Shown piece after piece: positions 22,285 to 34,439 of a stretch of DNA of 64,000 nucleotides. A program made the translations under genes and the position numbers. Where the stretch lies: NCBI RefSeq assembly GCF_949987515.2, contig NC_082694.2, positions 43,052,451-43,116,450 on the forward strand. The letters run 5' to 3'. Within the stretch, counting starts at the first letter, position 1. Every line of letters starts with the position of its first letter. Below the pieces are notes generated by a model. That model made no database searches and was not told where the DNA came from. It worked only from the letters and a program-made list of their open reading frames with translations. This DNA comes from Delphinus delphis (lineage: Eukaryota; Chordata; Mammalia; Artiodactyla; Delphinidae).

Positions 22285-24302
22285 CCTGGTCTTGTTCCTG
22301 ATCTTAGAGGAAATGCTTCCAGCTTTTTGCCATTGAGTATGATGTCAGCAGAGAGTTTCTCAGATATGGCCTTTATCATGTTGAGGTATGTTCCCTCTAT
22401 TCCCACTTCCTAGAGAGTTTTTATCATAAAAGGGTGTTAAATTTTGTCAAAAGTTTTTTCTGCATCTATTGATGATTATATGGTTTTCATTCTTCAATTT
22501 GTTAATGTGGTGTATCACATAGATTTTATGAATATTGAAAAACCCTTGCACCCCTAGGATGAATCCCACTTAATCATGGCATATGATTTTTTTAAACATA
22601 TTATTGTATTTAGTTTGCTAATATTTTGAGGATTTTTGCATCTATGTTCATCTGTGATATTGGCCTGTAATTTTCTTTTTTGTGATATCTTTGTCTGGTT
22701 TGGTATCAGGGTGACACTGGCCTCATAGAATGAATTTGGAAGACTTCCTACCTCTGCAAATTTTTGGAATAGTTTGAGAAAGATAAGTGTTAACTCTTCT
22801 CTAAATGTTTGGTGGGATTCACCTGTGAAGCCATGTGGTCCTGGACTTTTGTTTCTTTGGAGATTTTTTTAATTTTTGATTCAGTTTCATTACTGGTAAT
22901 TAGTGTGTTCATATTTCCTGTTTCTTACTGGTTCAGTCTCCAAAGATTGTTCATTTCTAGGAATTTGTCCACTTCTTCTAGATTGTCCATTTTATTTACA
23001 TGTAATTGTTTGTAGTTTCTTACGATCTTCTGTATTTCTGTGATGTCAGTTGTAACTTTTTTTTCATTTTTGATTTTATTGATTTGAGCCCTCTTCCTTT
23101 TTTCCTTGATGAGTCTGGCTGAAGATTTATCAATTTTGTTTATCTTTTCACAGAATCCACTCTTAGTTTCATTGATATTTTTTTTAGTCTCTTTCATTTA
23201 TTTCTGCTCTCATCTTTTTTCTTTCTTTCCTTCTACTAACTCTGGGTTTTGTTATTTTTCTAGCTCCTTTATGTGTAAAGTTAGGTTGTTTATTTGAGAT
23301 TTTCCTTATTTTCTTGAGGTAAGCTTGCATAACTGTAAACTTCCATCTTAGAACTGCTTTTACTGCATCCCATAGGTTTTGAGTCATCGTGTTTTCATTG
23401 TCATTTGTCTCTAGGTGTTTTTTGATTTCCTCCTTGATTTCTTCAATGATCCATTGGTTGTTTAGGAGCATATTGTTTAGCCTCTACATTTTTTGCAGTT
23501 TTTTTGATAGTTGATTTCTAGTCTCATAGAATCGTGGTCAGAAAAGATGCTTGATATGATTTCAATTTTCTTACCGACTCTTCCTTTGTGGCCTAGCATG
23601 TGATCTCCCTGGAGAATACTCCATGTGCATTTTAAAAGAATGTATATTCTGCCGATTTTGGATGGAGTGTTCTATCTATATATCTTTTAAGTCCATCTGG
23701 TCTAAAGTATCATTTAAGGCCAGTGTTTCCATATTGATTTTCTGTCAGGATGATCTGTCCATTGATGTAAGTAGGGTGTACCCTACTATTATTGTGTTAC
23801 TGTTGATTTCTTCCTTTATGTCTGTTAATATTTGCTTTATGTATTTAGGTGCTCTTATATTGGGTGCATATATATTTACAGTTGTTATATCTTCTTCTTG
23901 GATTGATCCTTGATCATTATGTAATGCACTTCTTTGTCTCTTGTAACACTCTTAATTTTAAAGTCTATTTTGTCTGATATAAGTATCGCTACCACAGGTT
24001 TCTTTTGATTTCCATTTGCCTGAGATATATTTTTTATATGGGTCTTGTTTTTATATCCATTCAGCCTCTCTATCTCTTTTGATTGGAGCCTTTAGTCATT
24101 TACATTTAAAGTAATTATTGACATGTATGTTCTTATTGCCATTTTGTTAATTGTTTTGGGGTTTTGTGTAGGTCTTTTTTAGTAGATTCCCTCTTTTGTT
24201 CTCTTGTGATTGGATGTCTTTATGTTTGGATTCCTTTTAGTTTGTTGTGTGTATGATCTATTATAGATTATTGATTTGCAGTTACCATGAGATTTATATA
24301 TA

Positions 24303-24304
<2 letters not shown>

Positions 24305-24338
<34 letters not shown>
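24305..24338. repeat. (TA)n microsatellite
   Basis: About 16 TA units inside the minus-strand L1, near the 5' end of ORF2. Confidence 0.9.
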
Positions 24339-24342
<4 letters not shown>

Positions 24343-25659
24343 TGCTGATCTCTTAATTTCAAATGCGTTTTAACAACCCTGCGTTTGCACCCTCCTCTCC
24401 TCACAATTACTGTTTCTTATATTTTACATCTAATTGTTTTGTGTATCCCTTAACTGCTTATTGTGGATATAGATGATTCTACTCTTTTGTCTTTTAACTG
24501 TCCTACTAGCTTTGTGCATGGATGATTTCCTACCTTTACTATATGTTTACCTTTACTGATGAGCTTTTTCCTTTCATAATTTTCACGTTTCTCATTGTGC
24601 CCCTTTCTTTTTCTCTTAGAGAAGTTCCTTTAACTTTTCTTGTAAAGCTGGTTAGGTGGTGCTTAACCCCTATCTTTTGCTTGTTTGTAAAACTTTTGAT
24701 CTCTCAGTCAAATCTGAGAGACTTGCCAGGTATAATATTCTTGGTTGTAGGTTTGTTCTATTGATCACTTTCAATATATTGTGCCACTCCCTTCTGGCCT
24801 GTGATTTCTGCTGAAAAGTCAGCCGATAGCCTTATGGGAGTTCTCTTGTACGTAATGTGTTGCTTTTCCCTTGCTGCTTTTAATAATTATCTTTAATTTT
24901 TGCCATTTTAATTATACTATGTCTTGGTGGGTTCCTCTTTGGGATTCTCTGTATTTCCTGGACTTGGATGTCTGTTTCCTTTCCCAGGTTAGGGAAGTTT
25001 TCAGCCATTATGTCTTCAATTATGTTTTCAGCTCCTTTCTCTCTCTTTTCCTTCTAGGACCTTTATAATGCAAATATTAGTGAGACTGATGTTTTCCTAA
25101 AGGTCTCCTTAACTGTATTCATTTCTTTTCACTATTTTTTCTTCTGTTCAATATCAGTGATTTTCACTACTTTCTTCCAGCTCACTGACTGTTCCTCTGT
25201 ATCATTTAGTCTACTGTTGATTCCTTCTAGTGTACTTTTCATTTCTATCCCTGTACATCCATTCTACTCCCAAGTTTTTTGATCATCTTTACAATCACTA
25301 CCCTAAACTCTTTCTCTGGTAAATTGCCTACCTGCACTTCACTTAATTCTTCTTTTGGGGTTTTATGTTGTTCTTTCATTTGGAACATGCTCCTCTGTCT
25401 CCTCATTTTCCCTAAATTCTTGTTTCTATTTATCTGGTACACTGTTTACATTTCTCAACCTTGGAGAAGTGGCTTTTTGTAGGAGGCGTCCTAGGGGTCC
25501 CAGCAGCCTACTGCCCTCATCACCAGAATTGTATGCTCTAGGGGTTCCCCCTGTGAGGGCTGTGTGGGTCTGCTGTCTATTGTGAAAGACTGTATGCGCA
25601 GTGTGGTAAGCCTTTTTGGCCCCCAATCTGGTTGGTTGCCAGGTCCTAACTTGTGGGAA

Positions 25660-26320
25660 GGCTGCTGGTTGGTAGGTCAGGAGGCAGCTGACTATGGAAC
25701 CCCAGGATCCCTGGGGCTAGTGCTAGGTTACTTGTGGGCAAAGTCAGGGTCCAGGAGATCCCAGGGCTACTGCCCACACACTGGTGGATGAAGCCAGTTC
25801 TGGGGCTAGTGCCAGCCTACTGGCAGGCAGAACCATGTCCTGAGGTCTGGTTGCAGAGCACAGGGGTCCCAGAGCTGGTGTCAGATCACTGGTGTGTGGG
25901 GCTGGTTCCTGAAAGAGCTGGCTGTGTGATTCGGGTGTCTTGAAGCTTATATTAGCTTGCTGGTGGACAGGGCCAGAGCCCAGTAGGTCACAGGGCAGGG
26001 TCTGGCCTGCTGCTGGGAGGGCTTGGTCCACAGGCTGTAGGGCTACAGTTTTGTTGCAACTGGCATCTGCCCACTGGTGGGTAAGACTGGGCCCAAGGCT
26101 AGAGCAGGCTCCCTGGAGGACAGGGCCAGGACCCAGGAGATTCTGGGGCTGATGCCTGTGCACTGGTGGGTGGAGCTAGGTCCCAGATGGTCTGGTTGGA
26201 AGTCCCTGGAGGTTTATGGTCTAGTGCCTACATACTGTTGTGTGTGGCTGTGTCCTGGGCCTTCTGGTGGGCAGGGCTGTTTCCAGGGGTAGCTTTAGGC
26301 TCAGGGAGTCTTAAGGAAGC
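25660..26320 (-). repeat. Diverged ~75-80 bp monomers in L1 5' UTR
   Basis: A 'cactggtgg' or 'ctactggcaggcag' type core recurs about every 75-85 bp (for example near 25780, 25818, 25888, 25958, 26071 and 26160), each followed by a 'gccagg/gctggt' and 'ccaggag' block. This tandem structure lies in the promoter end of the L1, as in monomer-type L1 5' UTRs. The long overlapping frames on both strands here are by-products. Confidence 0.65.
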
Positions 26321-27060
26321 CTGTCTGCTGGTAGTGGGACTGGTTCCATGGCCTGAGGCGTCCCAGCACTGGCACTTATAGGCTGTTGGTCCAGGGTGTG
26401 GCTGGGTTCTGGGGCTAGTAAGCTAGAGGGAGTATTCTAAAATGGCGCTTGCCAGCACCTGTGTCCATGTGGTAGAATGAGCTCCCCAGAATGGCTGCCA
26501 CTGGTATCTGTGTCCCCAGGGTGAGCTGCAGTTGCCTCCTGCCTCTCCAGGAAACTCTCTAAGATAAGCAGGTAGGTCTGACCTAGGTTCAGATCAAATT
26601 ACTGCCTTTGCCCTGGGTCCCAGAGTGTGTGAGATTCTGCCTGTGCCCTTTGAGATTGAAGTCTCTATTTCCTCCAGCCCTCTGGGACTCCTAAAAGTAA
26701 GCCCCACTGGCCTTCAGAGGCAAATGCTCTGGGGTCTTGTCTTCACAGTGGAGGAACCTCAGTCTGGAGAGCCCAATGTGGGTCTCAGATCTTTCACCCC
26801 TTTGGGAGAACCTCTGCAATTGTAGATATTCTCCCATTTTGTGAGTTGCCTACCCAGGGGCATTTGGGACTTGACTATTGTGACTCCACCCCTCCTACCT
26901 ATCTCACTGTGGTTTCTTCTTTATATCTTTAGTTGTAGAAGATCTTTTCTGGTAGGTTCTGGTCTTTTTCATCTATGGTTGTTCTGCAAATACATGATTT
27001 TGATGTGCCTGTGAGAAGAGGTGAACTCAGGGCCTTTCTACTCCATCTTGGCCAATCTCC

Positions 27061-28030
27061 TTAAGATTTTCTTAAAATGTAAAAAAGCAAAAGTCATGAA
27101 GGAATACTAAAATGTTTTACTACATAAACATTAAAAGCTTCTCTACAAGAAATAATACAATGAAAATAATTAGAGAAGATATGTGCAATGCATAAAACCC
27201 TCAAAGACATAATAAACAGAATATACAAAGGTCTTAAAAATTAAAGACAACCTAGTAGACAAATGATTAAAGTACGTGGCCTTCAAGAGGAAAACCTACA
27301 GGCCAATAAACATTATGATGGTTAATCTCACTAACAATAGGGGTAAAGCGGACTGAAACAACGATGAGATACTATTTTATGCCTATCAGATCAGCAGAAA
27401 CTGTAAAAGGTAGTATGTACCAAATGTTAAGTACATGGGGAACTAGATCTCCTGGATACTCTACTGATAAGCAGACACAACCACTCCAGAGGACATCTGG
27501 CAATATCTTGTAGTTGAAGACATTCACACCCTGGAAACAAGTTATTCTACTTCCAAGTGTATACTTCTAGAAACTCTGGCACAGGTGCACAAAGAGAATT
27601 GCACACAGGTTTTCACTGAACATTGTTTATTTTGCTACTATAGATTATTTTGCTATTATAATCTAAAATAATCTGACTTTGGGTAATAAGTTCTTTCAAT
27701 GAAAATTATGCAGCAATTTAAAAATATGAGTTAGATCCTCATGAATTAATGTGTACACATCTCAAATGTTACATGAAAAAGTTGCAGGATGACATTTATG
27801 TAAATGCATAAAACCCAAGAATAATTTTCTATATGTATGAACGTATTTATGTTATAAATCTATGAGTGGAAAGGATACGTATCAACTCTGGAACAGATTT
27901 TGCTTCTAGAATGGGCAGAAGGAGATGAATAAGGAAGAGAGTTCAAAGGAGACTTTAAAAAATGTTTTCTGTTAAGAGTGACTCAAATATTAGCAAAATG
28001 TCAGCATTTGTTAAAACATTTTTCACTAAA
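27061..28030 (+). mobile_element. Old L1 fragment, part 3 of 3
   Basis: It continues the plus-sense L1 from 21151 with 'cttaaaatgtaaaaaagcaa', then 'gaagatatgtgcaatgcata', and later 'gagatactattttatgccta' and 'ttaaaaatatgagttagatc', all in the order of an old L1 3' half. Stops are frequent. Confidence 0.65.
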
Positions 28031-28421
28031 TCTTTGAAATATTTTATAATTTGGAAAAATGGGCAAACTCCAAGTCCAGAATTTTATTAACATCTCTGGT
28101 CCACTTTACTTCTTGGAAACTCTAAAACTTCTAGGATTTCTTCAGTTTCTTCAGGGGCCCTCTCTCATCCACCATCCTGGTCCCTCCATCTCCTCTCCCC
28201 CTGTCTCCTCAGCCCCCAGCATAGGGGCTGAAAATACTGCTTCTCACTCTCCCCACTGCATTGCTATAAGTAGTCTTCATTTACTGTTGAGTCTCTGCCT
28301 CAGCACTGTTTTACTTTTTTCTCCCAGATGCATTGGAGGAGGGGAGGGGTCAGGAGAGGAGTGACAAAATTGATGAAAATAAGGAAAAGGAATGAGGAAG
28401 GCCATGAAGCACCACATGTAA

Positions 28422-28629
28422 TTTTTTTTTTTTTTTGGCGGTACGTGGGCGTCTCACTGCTGTGGCCTCTCCCGTTGCGGAGCACAGGCTCCGGACGCGC
28501 AGGCTCAGCGGCCATGGCTCACGGGCCCAGCCGCTCCGCGGCATGTGGGATCTTCCCGGACCAGGGCTCGAACCTGTGTCCCCTGCATCAGCAGGAGGAC
28601 TCTCAACCACTGCGCCACCAGGGAAGCCC
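28422..28629 (-). mobile_element. CHR-type SINE, minus strand
   Basis: A poly(T) start, 'ggctcagcggccatggctca' in the middle and a 'gggaagccc' end define a reverse-oriented full copy. A target duplication of tgtaattttttt type flanks it (from 28418 and from 28630), placing the insertion at the 3' border of the outer L1. Confidence 0.9.
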
Positions 28630-28640
28630 TGTAATTTTTT

Positions 28641-29546
28641 TTAAATCAAAGTATAGTTGACACTTTCAGGTGTGGAACATAGTGATTCAGTATTTTTGCA
28701 GATTATACTTACAAGGTAATGGCCCTAATATCCAGTGCTATACAGTAAATCTTTGTTGCTTATCAATTTTATACATAGTAATTTGTATCTGTTAATCCCA
28801 TACCCCTATCTGGGCCCTCCCCACTTCCTCTCCTGTTTGGTGACCATAAGTTTGTTTTCTATATCTATGCGTCTTCCTGTTTTACATATACATTCATTTG
28901 TATTTTTGAGATTCCACATATAAGTGATATCATACAGAATTTGTCACTCTCTGATTGATTTCACTAAGCATAATATTCTCTAGGTCCATCCATGTTGCTG
29001 CAAATGGCAATATTTCATTCCGTTTACGGCTGATATACCATTGTGTATGTATATATGTATGTATGTACCACATCTTCTTAATCCAAATGTCTGTTGTTGG
29101 TTGGGCAGTTGGGTTTATTTCATGTCGGCTATTGTAAATAGTGCTGCTATGAACTTTGGGGTGCAAGTATCTTTTCAAATTACTGTTTTCATATTTTCTG
29201 GGCATATACCCAGGAGTGGAATTGCTGGATCAGATGGTAGTTCAATTTTTAGTTTCTTGAGAAACCTTCATACTGTTTCAGTAGTGGCTGCAGCAATTTA
29301 CATTCCCACAAACAGTGTGCAAGGGTTCTCATTTCTCCACGTCCTCATCAGCATTTGTTATTTATAGACGTTTTGATGATGGCCATTCTGATAGATGTGA
29401 GGTGATAGCTCATTGTTGTCTTGATTTGCCTTTCTCTAATAATTAGTGATGTTGAGCATCTTTTTATGTGCCTGTTAGCCATTTGTATGTATTCTTTGAA
29501 AAAAGGTCTATTCACGTTTTCTGGACATTTAATGATTGGGTTATTT
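28641..29546 (-). mobile_element. Outer L1, 3' part (split by inner L1)
   Basis: Minus-sense 3' UTR (28641-28880) is followed by the ORF2 C-terminal part; the frame 28930-29205 reads IWIKKMWYIHTYI and ISRKRNEILPFAATWMDLEN, standard L1 tail sequence. It ends at 'gattgggttatttt' where the inner L1 begins, and resumes at 35858 with 'gggttatttgttttttgg'. Confidence 0.8.
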
Positions 29547-30196
29547 TTTCTTTATTGAATTCTGGTTGACTTACAATATTGCATTAGTTTCAAGTGTATA
29601 GCATAGTGATTCCTTTTTTTTTTTTTTTTTTTTTTGCTGAGTATATTCCATTATAGGTTATTACAAGATATTGGATATAATTCCCTGTGCTGTATGGTAA
29701 ATTCTTGTTGCTTATATATTGTATGTATAGTAGTTTGTATCTCTTAATCCTATACTCCTAAATTTGTCCATCGCCCCCCTCCCCTTTAGTAACCATAAGT
29801 TTGTTTTCTTGTCAGTGAGTCTGTTTTTGTATATAGATTCATTTGGATTATTTTTGAGATTCCACATATCAGTAATATCATATAGTGTTTGTCTTTCTCT
29901 ATTTCACTAAGCATAATATTCTCTAGGTCTATCCATGTTGCTGCAAATGGTAATATTTTACTGTTTTCTATGGCTGAGTAATATTCCATTGTATATTTAT
30001 TGAATATATACCAGTTCTTCTTAGGCCAATCATCTATTGATGGGCACTTGGGTTGTTTCCATATCCTGGTTATTGTAAACAGTGCTGCTGTAAATATTGG
30101 GGTGCATGTATCTTTTCGAATTAGAATTTTCATTTTTTCCCAGATCTATGCACAGGAGTGGGATTGCTGGATAATATGGTAGCTCTATTTTTAGTT

Positions 30197-30511
30197 TTTT
30201 TTTTTTTTTTTTAAAGAACAGATTTATCTATTTATTTGTTTGTTTATTTTTGCTGTGTTGGGTCTTTGTTTCTGTGCGAGGGCTTTCTCCAGTGTGGCAA
30301 GCGTGGGCCACTCTTCATCGCGGTGCACGGGCCTCTCACTATCACGGCCTCTCTTGTTGCAGAGAACAGGCTCCAGATGCACAGGCTCAGTAGTTGTGGC
30401 TCACGGGCCTAGTTGCTCCGTGGCATGTGGGATCCTCCCAGACCAGGGCTCGAACCCGTGTCCACTGCATTAGCAGGCAGATTCTCAACCACTGCGCCAC
30501 CACGGAAGCCC
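30197..30511 (-). mobile_element. Older CHR-type SINE inside L1, minus strand
   Basis: It is longer than the other copies (about 315 bp) because it keeps a 'gttgggtctttgtttctgtg' segment before the usual SINE body. It is flanked by an exact 16-bp duplication ctatttttagtttttt at 30185-30200 and 30511-30526. The surrounding L1 sequence is continuous when it is removed. Confidence 0.9.
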
Positions 30512-32977
30512 TATTTTTAGTTTTTTAAGGAAGCTTCATACTATATTTTCCACAGCAGCTGCACCAAGTTACATTCCAACCAGCAGTGTATGAGGGTACT
30601 CTTTCCTCCATACCCTTTCAGCATTTTTATTTGTAGACTTTTTGATGATTGCCATTCTGACTGGTGTGAGGTGATTGTGGTTTTCATTTGCATTTCTATA
30701 AAAATTAACAATGATGAGTATCTTTTCATGTGCTTGTTAGCCATCTGTATGTGTTCTCTGGGGAAAAAAAAATGTCTTTTAAGTCTTCTGTCCATTTCTT
30801 GATTGGGTTGTTGATTTATTTTATTTTTTTTTATATTGGGTTGAATGAGCTGTTTTTATATTTTGGATATTAATCCTTTGTCAGTTGCAAATATTTTCTC
30901 CCATTGCATATGTTGCCTTTTCATTTTGTTGATGGTTTCCTTTGCTGTGCAAAGGCTTTTAAATTTGATTAGGCCCCATTTGTTTATTTTTGCTTTTATT
31001 TCTTTTGCTTTAGGAGTCTGATCTAAGAAAATATTGCAGCGATTTATGTCACAGAATGTTTTGCCTATGTTTTCTTTTAGGAGTTTTATGATGTCATGTC
31101 TTATATTTAGGTCTTTAAACCATTTTGAGTTTGAGTATATAGTATAAGGGAGTGTTTATTGATTTACATGTAGATGCCCAGCTTTCTTAACAATATTTGT
31201 TGAAGAGACTGTCTTTTCTTCATTGCATATTCTTGCCTCCTTTGTCATAGATTAATTGACCGTATGTGCATGGGTTTATTTCTGGTCTCTCTGTTCTCTT
31301 CCATTGATCTATATGTCTGTTTTTGTGCCACTATCACACTGTTTTGGTTACTGTAGATTTGTAGTATAATCTGAAGTCTGGAAGGGTTACACATCCAGCT
31401 TTCTTTTTCCTTGGAATTGCTTTGACAAGTCTTAGTCTTTTATGGTTCCATATGAATTTTGAAATTATTTGTTCTAGCTCTGAGAAAAGTGTCATTGATA
31501 TTTTGATATGGTTTGCATTAAATCTGTAGATTGATTTGGGTAGTATGGCCATTTTAACAATATTAATTCTTTCAATCCAAGAGCATGGAATATCTTTCCA
31601 TTTCTTCTAGGTTATCCAATTTGTTGGTATATAACTGTTGATGGTATTCTGTTAGGATTTTTTTGTATTTCTATGTTATGGGTTGTTATTTCTCTTGTTT
31701 CACTTCCTATTTTGTTTATTTGCAACCTCTCTCTTCTTCCTGGTGAGCCTAGAGGTTTGTTGATTTTGTTTATCTCTTCAGAAAACCAGCTCTTGTTTTT
31801 ATTGATCATTTCTGTTGTTTTTTGGTATTTGTTTTATTTATTTCCTCTCTGATCTTTATTATTTCCTTCCTTCTGCTGACTTTGGGCTTTGTTTGTTCTT
31901 ATTTTTCTAACTCTTTTAGGTGATAGATTAGGTTGTTACTTAAGATTTTTCTTGTTTCTTCAGGGAGGCCTGTATTGCTATGAACCTCTTACAACTGCTT
32001 TTGCTTCATCCCATAGATTGTGTAAAGTTGTATTTTCATTTTCTTTTGTCTCACGGTATTTTATAATTTCTTTTTTTTTTATTTCATCATTGACCGATTG
32101 GCTTTTTGGTAGCATGTTGTTTAGTCTTCATGTGTTCACTCTATTCCCATTTTTCTTTCTGTGTTGACTTCTACTTTCAAATATCTTGGTCAGGAATTAT
32201 GCTTGAAATAATTTCTAGCCTCTTAAATTTCTTGAGCCTTGTTTTTTGACCTAGTATGTGGTCTTTCCTAGAGAACGTTCCATGCACACTTGAAAATAAT
32301 GTATATTCTCCTGTTTTGGGATGTAAAGTTCTATAGATATCAATTAAGTCCAACTGGTCTATTTTGTCATTTAGGAGTTCTGCCTTATTGATTTTCTGTC
32401 AGGATGGTCTGTCCATTGATGTCACTGCAGTGTTAAAATCTCTTATTATTACTGTATTACTGTCAGTTTCTCCTTTTGTTAGTATTTGCTTTATTTAGGT
32501 GCCTCTCTATTTGGTGTATATAGGTGAACCAGTATAATATTCTCAATGAATTCATACCTATATTGTTATATACTGCCCTTCTATGTCTTTATGGCCTTTG
32601 TTTTAAAGTTTATTTTGTCTGATATGGGTATTGCTACCCCCACTTTCTTGTCAGTTCCCTTTGCAAGAAATATTTTTTTCCACCCCCTCACTGTAGTCTG
32701 TCTTTCACCCTGAAGAGAGTCTCTTGTATGCAACATATTGCACGTTCTTTTTTAATCCAATTTGCCACTCAGTCTTTTTATTGGATCATTTAGTCCTTTG
32801 TTATTTAATGTAATTATTGATAGGTATATACTTACTGCCATTTTGATCCTTGTTTTCTAGTTGTTATTGTAGTTCTTCTTTGTTCATTTTTTTCTTCTTT
32901 TTTTTTTCCTGTTGTGGTTTGATGATTTTCTTTTGTAGTATGCTTGAGTTCCTTTCTTTTTAGTTTTTATAAATCTA

Positions 32978-32978
32978 T

Positions 32979-33014
<36 letters not shown>
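32978..33014. repeat. (TG)n/(TA)n microsatellite
   Basis: A TG run passes into a TA run immediately before the poly(T) of the SINE at 33015. Confidence 0.9.
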
Positions 33015-33041
<27 letters not shown>

Positions 33042-33233
33042 GCGGTACGCGGGCCTCTCACTGTTGTGGCCTCTCCCATTGCGGAGCACAGGCTCCGGAC
33101 GTGCAGGCTCAGCAGCCATGGCTCACGGGCCTAGCTGCTCCGCGGCATGTGGGATCTTCCCAGACCGGGGCACGAACCCGTGTCCCCTGCATCAGCAGGT
33201 GGACTCTCAACCACTGTGCCACCAGGGAAGCCC
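33015..33233 (-). mobile_element. CHR-type SINE inside L1, minus strand
   Basis: A poly(T) of about 27 bases, then 'gcggtacgcgggcctctcac' to a 'gggaagccc' end. It interrupts the inner L1 between its ORF2 and ORF1. Confidence 0.9.
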
Positions 33234-33573
33234 TACTGTATATTTTTGATTTGTGGTTACCATGGAGTTCAAGAATGTTGACCCATCACTATATCTATTT
33301 GCTTTAAATTGATAGTCATTCAATTTCAAACACATTCTAAAAGATCTACATATTTATACTCCCCTCCCTCACATTTTGTGATTCTGATGTTCTATTTTAC
33401 ATCTTAATGCATATCCTTTTACTTCTTATTGTAGTTATAAATACTTTTACAACTTTGACTGTTTTTAATCCACATATTGGCTTATTTAAATGATTTTCAA
33501 TCCTTACAATATATGATATTTGCCTTTTATATTGGGATTTTCCCTTTCCTTTAGATTCTTGCTTCTTTTCTAT

Positions 33574-33870
33574 TTAGAGAAGACCCTTCAGTATTCCTTT
33601 TAGGGTAGGTTTAGTATGGCTGAATTCTTTTAGCTGTTGCTTGTCTGAGAAGTTCTTTATCTCTCCTATTCTAAATAATAATCTTCTTGGGTAGTGTATC
33701 CTGGATTGTAGGTTTTTCCCTTTCAGGACTTTGAATACACGATGCCACTCCCTTCTGGCCTGTAAAGTTTCTGTAGAGAAATCAGCTGGTAGCTTTATGG
33801 GGATTCCCTTGTATATGACTTTTTCTCTTGTTGCTTTTAGAATTCTCTTTTTATATTTAACTTTTGCCAT
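33574..33870 (-). pseudogene. L1 ORF1 C-terminal fragment of inner L1
   Basis: The 98-codon frame reads MAKVKYKKRILKATREK and later LQARREWHRVFKVLKGKN and ends in GILKGLL. This matches the C-terminal half of the intact ORF1 at 50006-50899 (LQARREWQDIFKVMKEKS, ending MLKELL). The N-terminal half is out of frame. As an RNA-binding domain fragment it is not expected to function. Confidence 0.8.
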
Positions 33871-34439
33871 TTAAATTACAGTATGACTTGGTGTGAGTCT
33901 GTTTGGGTTCACCTTGTTTGGGACCCTCTGTGCTTCCTATCCCTGGATATCTATTTCCTTCTTTAGGTTTGGGAAGTTTTCAGTCATAATTTCTTCAATT
34001 CCCTTCTTTCTCTTCTGGAACACATATTATGTATAAGTTTCATGCTTTATGTTATCCCATAGATCTTGTGTGTTACTTTTTTTTTTTATTTGTCTTTCTG
34101 CTGTTCTAATTGGGTGATTTCCATTATTCTATTTTCCAGAACACTTAAGCATTTTTTTGGGTCATTTAGTTGACTGTTCATTGCTTCTAGATTGCTTTTT
34201 ATCTCAGCAATTGAATTTTCTGTTATTGATTGGGTTATCTTTATACTTTCTAGTTCCTTGTTACAGTGATCTGCATTTCTATTGATAATTTTTCTTAATT
34301 CAGTTAGCATTTTTATTATGACCTTTTTGAACTCAGGGTCTGTTCATTATTTGTTCTTACAGGGAATTTCTCTTGCTCCTTTAGTTGGGAGTAATTCTTC
34401 TGCCTTTTTATTTTCCTTAACTTTACTGTGGTCTTGAAG

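Larger units (their letters stand above)
21152..27060 (-). mobile_element. Nearly complete L1, minus strand, decayed
   Basis: From left to right: a short 3' UTR piece (21152-21290), ORF2 (to about 24100), ORF1 (about 24600-25440) and a GC-rich 5' UTR (to 27060, ending 'ctactccatcttggcc'). The ORF2 C-terminal part seems deleted at about 21290, because sequence jumps from 3' UTR to the reverse-transcriptase thumb region. Surviving frames include 21631-21894 (FRLY end), 21988-22284 (reverse transcriptase, reading SLFAEDMILY), 22925-23197 and 23184-23471. ORF1 survives only as pieces such as 25245-25442. Many stops and shifts make it inactive. Confidence 0.85.
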
